DNA from: Frateuria_A sp051900415
GTDB lineage: Bacteria > Pseudomonadota > Gammaproteobacteria > Xanthomonadales > Rhodanobacteraceae
Assembly (NCBI RefSeq): GCF_051900415.1
Contig: NZ_JBHZGL010000005.1
Span: 124,001 to 188,000 of the forward strand
Reading direction: 5' to 3'
DNA: 64,000 nucleotides
In this document: one piece after another, positions 58,736 to 64,000 of the stretch
Layout: each line of letters opens with the position of its first letter
Numbering within the stretch: the first letter of the stretch is position 1
The notes under the pieces: generated by a model
What the model was told of the DNA's origin: nothing
The model's database searches: none
Seen by the model: the letters and a program-made list of their open reading frames with translations, nothing else
Made by a program: the position numbers and the translations under genes

Positions 58736-60526
58736 ATGCCCGCTTTTTCCCCGGCCACGCCGCAGGAGCGCCGCCGTTTCTGGCTGTTGCTTCTGATCGC
58801 ACTGGTGATCCTCGGCGCCGGCATCGGCCTGCGCGATCCCTGGCCGTCGGACGAACCGCGCTTCACGCTGGCCGCCAAACAGATGGTGGAAAGCGGCGGC
58901 TGGCTGTTCCCGCACCGCGGCAGCGAGCTCTACGCCGACAAGCCACCCATGCTGATGTGGCTTCAGGCCGCCAGCTTCGAGCTGGTGCGCAGCTGGCGCC
59001 TTGCCTTCATGCTGCCCTCGCTGCTGGCCGGGCTGGGCACGCTGCTGCTGGTCTACGACCTTGGCCGGCGACTGTGGAACCGGCGCACCGGCCTGTACGC
59101 GGCGGGCGGACTGCTGCTGGCGTTCCAGTTCGTCTACCAGAGCCAGCGCGCGCAAATCGATCCGCTGGTGATGTTCTTCATCACCGCGGCGAACTGGGGC
59201 CTGCTGCGGCATCTGCTGGCGCCAGCGGACACCGGCGCAAGCGCGAACTGGCCCATGTTCTGGCTGGGCTGCTTCTGCGCCGGCCTGGGCGTGATCACCA
59301 AGGGCGTGGGCTTCATCGCGCTGTTCATGTTGCTGCCCTATGCGTGGGCCGCCTGGCGCGGCTGGGACGGCGTGGCGCGGCCCGGTCGCGGCGCATGGTG
59401 GCGCTGGGTGCTGGGGCTGGTGGCGGTGCTGGCGGCGATCGCGCTTTGGCTGGCGCCGATGCTGCTGACGGCGCACGCACGCGCCGACATGCCTGCCTAC
59501 CCGGCCTACGTGCACGACATCCTGTTCCGCCAGACCGCCCACCGCTACGCCAATGCGTGGCATCACATCCACGCGTGGTGGTACTACCTGCCGATCGTGC
59601 TGTTCAGCTGGCTGCCGCTGTCCCTGACCTACGCCGGCAGCGTACCGCGCTGGTGGCAGCGGTTGCGCGAACACGACGCCCGCGTGCTGCTGCCGCTTTG
59701 CTGGGTGGTGCTGGTGCTGCTGTTCTTCAGCGCCTCGCCGGGCAAGCGCGACGTGTACGTCATGCCCGCGCTGCCGATGTTGGCACTGGCCACCGCACCG
59801 TTCCTGGACGAACTGCTGCCCAGGCGCTGGCTGCGCGTGATGGGCCTGCTGTTCATCGCCGTGCTCGGCGCCGCGATGCTCGGGCTGGGCCTGTGGGCGC
59901 TGCACTCGCACTCGCCGAAGGTGGCGCAGTTCGTCGCCCGCCGCGACCTGGCCAACGGCGGTGCCGCGTTGTGGTGGATGTGCGTGGTGCTGGGCGCGGT
60001 GCAGCTGGTGCTGGTCGCCACGCTGCGCGTGCGCCGTGCGGTCTGGGCCGTGTGCGGCGGCATGGCCGCACTGTGGCTAGCCTGGGGCTACTGGGCGGTG
60101 CCGCAGCTGAATGATTCCAGCTCGTCGGCCGGCTTGATGCGGGACGTGCGCAGCCACCTCGCCCCCGGCGACGAGCTCGGCCTGGTGGCCTGGAAGGAGC
60201 AGAACCTGCTGATGCTGGACCACCCCGCCGTCGACTTCGGCTTCAAGGTGCCCTGGCACCTGCAATTCGCCCGCGCCACGCAGTGGCAGGCGCAGGCGCC
60301 GGCCACGCGCTGGCTGTTCGTGCAGCAGCCGGCCATGGGCGATTGCGTGGACCGCACCCGGGCGATCTACCTCGGCCACGCCAACCAGCGCGACTGGTGG
60401 ATGTTCAAGGCCGACGCGGTGGTGCCCGGTTGCGTACCCAGCGCCGCAGTGGATGAGTTGCCGGACGACGATGCCGATGCCGGCGCCGTCCCGGCGCCGG
60501 AAGCCCCCGCACCGGTCGGTCCTTGA
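58736..60526 (+). CDS. ArnT-like GT39-family membrane glycosyltransferase
   Basis: A 596-residue polytopic protein of the PMT/ArnT family that transfers a sugar from a polyprenyl phosphate in the periplasm. After helix 1 the catalytic acidic pair is in WPSDEPRFTLAAKQMV, followed by ELYADKPPMLMWLQ; later segments are GLGVITKGVGF, ILFRQTAHRYANAWHHIHAWW and ASPGKRDVYVMPALPML. About 12 helices are visible, then a soluble C-terminal part of about 130 residues ending in an acidic, Pro-rich tail. It could modify lipid A or another surface glycan; the substrate is unknown. It is ten bases after rsmB and its stop overlaps the next start (TGATG). Confidence 0.88.
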   Translation: MPAFSPATPQERRRFWLLLLIALVILGAGIGLRDPWPSDEPRFTLAAKQMVESGGWLFPHRGSELYADKPPMLMWLQAASFELVRSWRLAFMLPSLLAGLGTLLLVYDLGRRLWNRRTGLYAAGGLLLAFQFVYQSQRAQIDPLVMFFITAANWGLLRHLLAPADTGASANWPMFWLGCFCAGLGVITKGVGFIALFMLLPYAWAAWRGWDGVARPGRGAWWRWVLGLVAVLAAIALWLAPMLLTAHARADMPAYPAYVHDILFRQTAHRYANAWHHIHAWWYYLPIVLFSWLPLSLTYAGSVPRWWQRLREHDARVLLPLCWVVLVLLFFSASPGKRDVYVMPALPMLALATAPFLDELLPRRWLRVMGLLFIAVLGAAMLGLGLWALHSHSPKVAQFVARRDLANGGAALWWMCVVLGAVQLVLVATLRVRRAVWAVCGGMAALWLAWGYWAVPQLNDSSSSAGLMRDVRSHLAPGDELGLVAWKEQNLLMLDHPAVDFGFKVPWHLQFARATQWQAQAPATRWLFVQQPAMGDCVDRTRAIYLGHANQRDWWMFKADAVVPGCVPSAAVDELPDDDADAGAVPAPEAPAPVGP

Positions 60527-61488
60527 TGGCCGCTCCTCGCATCCAGCTGCTGGCGCGCGACAACGGCGCCGGCCTCAGTCGCGACATGGCCCTGCTCGCC
60601 GCTGCACTGGAAGAGGCCGGCGCCGCGGTGCGCACGACCGCGCTGCCGCACCGCGGCCGCGTCGCCGAGTGGCTGACCCGCGCACGCCTGGCCGGTCGTG
60701 CGCCCGCGTTCGATTTCACCCTGATGCTGGAGCGCGTACGGCCGGAATTCGCACGCGCGGCGCGGCACAACGTGCTGGTGCCCAATCCCGAATACTTCCG
60801 CGCGCGGGACCGCGCTGCGTTGGCTCGCGTCGAGGAGGCATGGGTCAAGACCCGCCATGCCGAACGCCTGTTCGCGGCGCTGGGCATGCCGGTGCGCTAC
60901 ATCGGCTTCACCAGCCCCGACCGGCGGGACCCCGCGGTGCCGCGCCGCCAGGCCTTCTTCCACGGCCCGGGCCGCAGCAACAACAAGGGCACTGCGGCGC
61001 TGCTGAAACTGTGGGCCGCGCACCCCGAATGGCCCACGCTCACCGTCGCCTGGCGGCGCAAGCGCGTCGAACTGGACACGCTGCCGGCCAACGTCCACCT
61101 GATCCGCGAACACCTCGACGACGACGCCTACCGGCAGTTGCAGAACGCGCATCGTTTCCACCTGTGTCCCTCGCAGACCGAGGGCTACGGCCACCACCTG
61201 GTCGAGGCGATGAGTTGCGGCGCGGTGGTGGTAACGCTCGACGCCGAGCCGATGAACGAGCTGGTGACGGCCGAACGCGGCGTGCTGGTACCGGCGACGG
61301 CGACGGGCTCGCAGGACTTGGCCACGCTGTACGGCTTCGCCGGCGCGGACATGGAGCGGGCCATCGAGCGCTGCGTGGCGATGCCGGAAACCGAGGCCGC
61401 TGCGCTGGGTACTGCCGCGCGCGACTGGTACGACACCGAACGTGCCGCCTTCGGGGCACGTCTGAAGGCGGCGCTCGGCGCCGTTTAG
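60526..61488 (+). CDS. GT-B glycosyltransferase (family 4/1-like)
   Basis: A 320-residue glycosyltransferase. The C-terminal GT-B half has the GRSNNKGTAALLKLW segment, and SQTEGYGHHLVEAMSCGAVVV with an EX7E motif for the sugar donor. The N-terminal half is short and less conserved (FTLMLERVRPEFARAARHN, LVPNPEYF). No membrane helix. It is coupled to the ArnT-like gene upstream, and its 3' end overlaps the convergent GT2 gene by four bases. Acceptor and donor unknown; likely surface polysaccharide or lipopolysaccharide core. Confidence 0.85.
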   Translation: MAAPRIQLLARDNGAGLSRDMALLAAALEEAGAAVRTTALPHRGRVAEWLTRARLAGRAPAFDFTLMLERVRPEFARAARHNVLVPNPEYFRARDRAALARVEEAWVKTRHAERLFAALGMPVRYIGFTSPDRRDPAVPRRQAFFHGPGRSNNKGTAALLKLWAAHPEWPTLTVAWRRKRVELDTLPANVHLIREHLDDDAYRQLQNAHRFHLCPSQTEGYGHHLVEAMSCGAVVVTLDAEPMNELVTAERGVLVPATATGSQDLATLYGFAGADMERAIERCVAMPETEAAALGTAARDWYDTERAAFGARLKAALGAV

Positions 61489-62330
61489 CCGTCCGGGCGA
61501 TCCGCCCGCGCAAACTCCGCAAGATGGCCATCGATGCCATGCTCGCAGCGCACGACGCCCTCTGTGCGGGTGGCGTGGAACAGGCGGTTGTTCGGCAGGC
61601 TCAGGTCGTTCACGTCGGGCTGGGCACGCGAGTCGTGCCACAGATGCACCGCCAGCGCCGCCCACTTCAACGCACGGCGGCGCAGGCCGGCGTTCTCCAG
61701 CCGCGCCACCAGCTCGCGGTCCTCGGCGCCGTAGCCTTCCATGCGCTCGTCAAAGCCGTTGACGCACAGCAGATCGTCGCGCCAGAAGCTCATGTTGCAG
61801 CTCATCACCCGGCCGCCGCTCCTGGAGCGCGCCTTCCAGCGCGCCAGTTGCGGCTGGCGGAACGCATACAGGCGCTTGCTGCCGTCGAACTCGTGGAAAT
61901 CCGCACGCGACCACGGCGCGAACACCGGCGCTGCCCCGGCCAGCAGGCGCGCGGTTTCCTCGCGGGTGGCCTTGATGCGCCCGCCCTGCAGGAAAAAGCC
62001 GGGCTCGGCCAGCATCCGGTGATCGGCCACGAAATGGGGATGCAGCAGCATGTCGCCATCGATCAGGATCACGTAGTCGCCGTGACAGGCGGCGATGCCC
62101 CGATTGCGCGCGCGCGCGGCGCGGAAGCCCTTGTCCTCCTGCCACAGGTGGCGCAACGGCACCGGGAAACCGCGCGCCATGCGCTCGACCAGCGCGCGGG
62201 TTTCCGCGCCCGAGCCGTCGTCGGCCACGATCACCTCGTCGGGAAGCCGCACCTGCGCCGCCAGGCTGGCCAGCACGCGCTCGAGCGCGGCTGGCCAGTT
62301 GTAGGTGAGGACGATGGCGCTGACCCGCAT
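61485..62330 (-). CDS. GT2 glycosyltransferase with galactosyltransferase-like C-terminal part
   Basis: A 281-residue GT-A enzyme. RVSAIVLTYNWPAALERVL, VIVADDGSGAETRALVERM and the metal-binding DGDM in YVILIDGDMLLHPHF are GT2 signatures. The second half (SCNMSFWRDDLLCVNGFDER, then MEGYGAEDRELVARLENAG) is the Glyco_transf_7C pattern, and VHLWHDSRAQPDVN follows. ATG at 62330 has GAGGAA upstream and starts at the first strand. It follows the other GT2 gene on the same strand by seven bases. Confidence 0.9.
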   Translation of the reverse strand: MRVSAIVLTYNWPAALERVLASLAAQVRLPDEVIVADDGSGAETRALVERMARGFPVPLRHLWQEDKGFRAARARNRGIAACHGDYVILIDGDMLLHPHFVADHRMLAEPGFFLQGGRIKATREETARLLAGAAPVFAPWSRADFHEFDGSKRLYAFRQPQLARWKARSRSGGRVMSCNMSFWRDDLLCVNGFDERMEGYGAEDRELVARLENAGLRRRALKWAALAVHLWHDSRAQPDVNDLSLPNNRLFHATRTEGVVRCEHGIDGHLAEFARADRPDG

Positions 62331-62337
62331 GGCTTCC

Positions 62338-63249
62338 TCAACGCCCGCGCAGGCCGCGGCGCAGGATGGCCAGCGCGCGCTCGACGCGCTTGCGCCACGG
62401 CGACGGCCCACGCATGGCGATGCCCGCGTACAGGCGGGCCTCGGCCCAGGTCGGGCGCTCGCGGGTCTTGAACTCGGACTTGGCCAGGTCCAGCACGTGT
62501 GCGTCCAGGTGCATGAGTGCGGCGTAGTGGTTGATCAGGCAACGCGAGCGGAACTGGGCGGCGAACTCGCGCATGCGCGCCTGCTCGTGCCACCAGCCGT
62601 TGCGGCCGTGGATGCGGTAGTCGACGTTGCCGGTCGGCAAGAAGTATTTCTTCGCGCCGAGCAGGCTGGCGCCGAACACCAGGCAGTTGTCGGCGCTGAT
62701 GCGCCAGTTCGCCACAAACCCGGGCGGCAGGTCGAGCACCCGCGCAGCCAGTCCGCGGCGCAGCGCCAGCGCCGAGGTGGGCGCACCGTACCAGCGCGCG
62801 TGCACCCAGGTGCCCAGCACGGTGTAGCCGAGGTCCACCGCTTCCTTCGCATAACCCTGTGTGCCCGACTCGTTGCCGACCAGGCGCACGTCGGAGAACA
62901 CGAAGTCGATGTCGCGGCGCGCGGCGAACAGCGCGGCCAGCTGGCGCAGGTAGTCCGGCCCCCAGCGATCGTCGGCGTCCAGAAAGCACACCACCTCGCC
63001 GCGGGCCGCCGCCAGGCCGCGCTGGAAGGCGGCGAGCTGGCCGCCGTTCTCGCCGCACAGCAGCTTCACGCGGGGCTCGCTGCCGTAGCATCCGCGCAGA
63101 TAGTCGGGCGAGCCGTCGGTGGAACCGTCGTCCACCACGATCACCTCGAGCGGGGCATGCGTCTGCGCCAGTGCGCCGTCCACCGCCTCGGCCACGAAGT
63201 CGCGGTAGTTGTAGCTGGTGACGACGACCGAGAACGTGGGCGCGTCCAC
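62338..63249 (-). CDS. GT2-family glycosyltransferase
   Basis: A 303-residue GT-A enzyme with FSVVVTSYNYRDFVAEAVDG, VIVVDDGSTDGSPDYL, GENGGQLAAFQRGLAAARGE and the DXD-type CFLDADDRW. The C-terminal part (ISADNCLVFGASLLGAKKYF, YRIHGRNGWW) is typical of enzymes building O-antigen or exopolysaccharide. GTG at 63249 starts the protein; the epimerase-like gene upstream stops two bases before. It is probably in one transcript with that gene and the next GT2 gene. Confidence 0.9.
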   Translation of the reverse strand: MDAPTFSVVVTSYNYRDFVAEAVDGALAQTHAPLEVIVVDDGSTDGSPDYLRGCYGSEPRVKLLCGENGGQLAAFQRGLAAARGEVVCFLDADDRWGPDYLRQLAALFAARRDIDFVFSDVRLVGNESGTQGYAKEAVDLGYTVLGTWVHARWYGAPTSALALRRGLAARVLDLPPGFVANWRISADNCLVFGASLLGAKKYFLPTGNVDYRIHGRNGWWHEQARMREFAAQFRSRCLINHYAALMHLDAHVLDLAKSEFKTRERPTWAEARLYAGIAMRGPSPWRKRVERALAILRRGLRGR

Positions 63250-63250
63250 C

Positions 63251-64000
63251 TCAGGCCTCCAGCAGCCGGCGGAAGTAGGCGATGGTTTCCTTCAGGCCGT
63301 CCTCCAGCCCCACCCTGGGCTGCCAGCCCAGCTTCTCCTGCGCCAGCGCAATGTCGGGCTGGCGTTGGCGCGGGTCGTCGGCGGGCAGCGGGCGGAACAC
63401 CAGCTTCGACCTGCCGCCTACCAGCGACAGCACCTTCTCGGCCAATTGCAGCATGGTGAACTCGCCGGGGTTGCCGATGTTCACCGGGCCGGTGAAGCCG
63501 CGCGGCGATTCCATCATGCGCACGAAGGCCTCGATCAGGTCGTCCACGTAGCAGAAGCTGCGCGTCTGGCTGCCATCGCCGTAGATGGTGATGTCCTGGC
63601 CCTTGAGCGCCTGCACGATGAAATTGCTCACCACGCGGCCATCGTTGGGATGCATGCGCGGACCGTAGGTGTTGAAGATGCGCACCACCTTGATGTCCAG
63701 GTCGTGCTGGCGGTGGTAGTCGAAAAACAGCGTCTCGGCGCAGCGCTTGCCTTCGTCGTAGCAGGAACGGAAGCCGATCGGGTTGACCCGGCCCCAGTAC
63801 TCCTCGCGCTGAGGGTGCACTTCCGGGTCGCCATACACCTCGCTGGTGGAGGCCTGCAGGATGCGCGCCTTCACCCGCTTGGCCAGGCCCAGCATGTTGA
63901 TGGCACCGTGCACGGAAGTCTTGGTGGTCTGCACCGGATCGTGCTGGTAGTGCACCGGCGAGGCCGGGCAGGCCAGGTTGAAGATGCGCTCCACTTCCAC
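63251..64000 (-). CDS. UDP-glucuronate decarboxylase-like NAD-dependent epimerase (5' end outside window)
   Basis: The 249 C-terminal residues of an extended SDR. FNLACPASPVHYQHDPVQT, the catalytic Ser in STSEVYGDPEVHPQ, the YDEGKR motif (Tyr, Lys), VVRIFNTYGPRMHPNDGRVV and GDGSQTRSFCYVDDLIEAFV match UDP-glucuronic acid decarboxylase (UXS), which makes UDP-xylose from UDP-glucuronate. The N-terminal nucleotide-binding GGxGF region, about 65 residues, is cut off by the window edge. It heads a minus-strand block with two GT2 genes, so the product is likely a donor for a surface glycan. Confidence 0.9.
   Translation of the reverse strand: MEVERIFNLACPASPVHYQHDPVQTTKTSVHGAINMLGLAKRVKARILQASTSEVYGDPEVHPQREEYWGRVNPIGFRSCYDEGKRCAETLFFDYHRQHDLDIKVVRIFNTYGPRMHPNDGRVVSNFIVQALKGQDITIYGDGSQTRSFCYVDDLIEAFVRMMESPRGFTGPVNIGNPGEFTMLQLAEKVLSLVGGRSKLVFRPLPADDPRQRQPDIALAQEKLGWQPRVGLEDGLKETIAYFRRLLEA

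Overview
The window is high-GC, gene-dense chromosomal DNA, almost all of it core genome of a gammaproteobacterium of the order Xanthomonadales (Lysobacterales). The best evidence is a xanthomonadin-type aryl-polyene pigment locus with a divergent XanB2 chorismatase. Supporting evidence is the order topA / dprA / LysM protein / def / fmt / rsmB, a B12 riboswitch in front of class I nrdAB, and dense palindromic intergenic repeats of the kind seen in these genomes. A Rhodanobacter/Dyella/Luteibacter-like family (Rhodanobacteraceae) is my inference and is not proven. No prophage, insertion sequence, CRISPR array or plasmid function was seen.

Layout. 1-1767: MdtAB-type RND efflux pump, adaptor first, pump cut by the window edge. 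2055-7713: cytochrome c5-like protein, ACP phosphodiesterase family protein, alpha/beta hydrolase, ZapE ATPase, and a GAF/degenerate-GGDEF/EAL protein overlapping a degenerate hemerythrin. 8400-9906: YetF-like membrane protein and a lysine-tailed SDR. 10175-14531: cobalamin riboswitch, nrdA, a KTSC-like small protein, nrdB. 14960-17301: BlaI-type repressor with two operator palindromes and an M56 BlaR1-like protease with an unusual sensor tail. 17860-25309: xanthomonadin/aryl-polyene genes (ketoreductase, two hot-dog dehydratases, MMPL exporter, LolA-like protein, acyltransferase, membrane protein, ACP) and divergent xanB2. 25488-36287: glmU, a DUF748 protein, a small lipoprotein and the full atpIBEFHAGDC operon. 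36538-38267: phasin, queD, tRNA-Met, rppH. 38324-45385: bfd-bfr iron store, DUF6776-like protein with a bactofilin, erpA, nudC, ampE, an LplT-PlsC fusion and a small membrane protein. 45415-56301 and on to 58725: GT-C-like protein, purD, an orphan XanA2/ApeH-like AMP ligase, tsaC, topA, dprA, LysM protein, def, fmt, rsmB. 58736-64000: cell-surface polysaccharide genes (ArnT-like, one GT-B and two GT2 glycosyltransferases, a UDP-glucuronate decarboxylase-like epimerase cut by the window edge).

How the genes work together. In the pigment locus, XanB2 makes 3-hydroxybenzoate from chorismate, the distant AMP ligase probably loads it on the ACP, and reductase, dehydratases, acyltransferase, LolA-like carrier and MMPL exporter extend, attach and export the polyene. 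The ketosynthases this needs are not in the window. In the nucleotide block the riboswitch should shut off the B12-independent class I reductase when cobalamin is plentiful. Intergenic DNA is dominated by two palindromic repeat families (a CCCTCTCCCC/GGGGAGAGGG family and a GTAGGAGC family) plus two longer tandem arrays near 7.7-8.4 kb and 17.3-17.8 kb.
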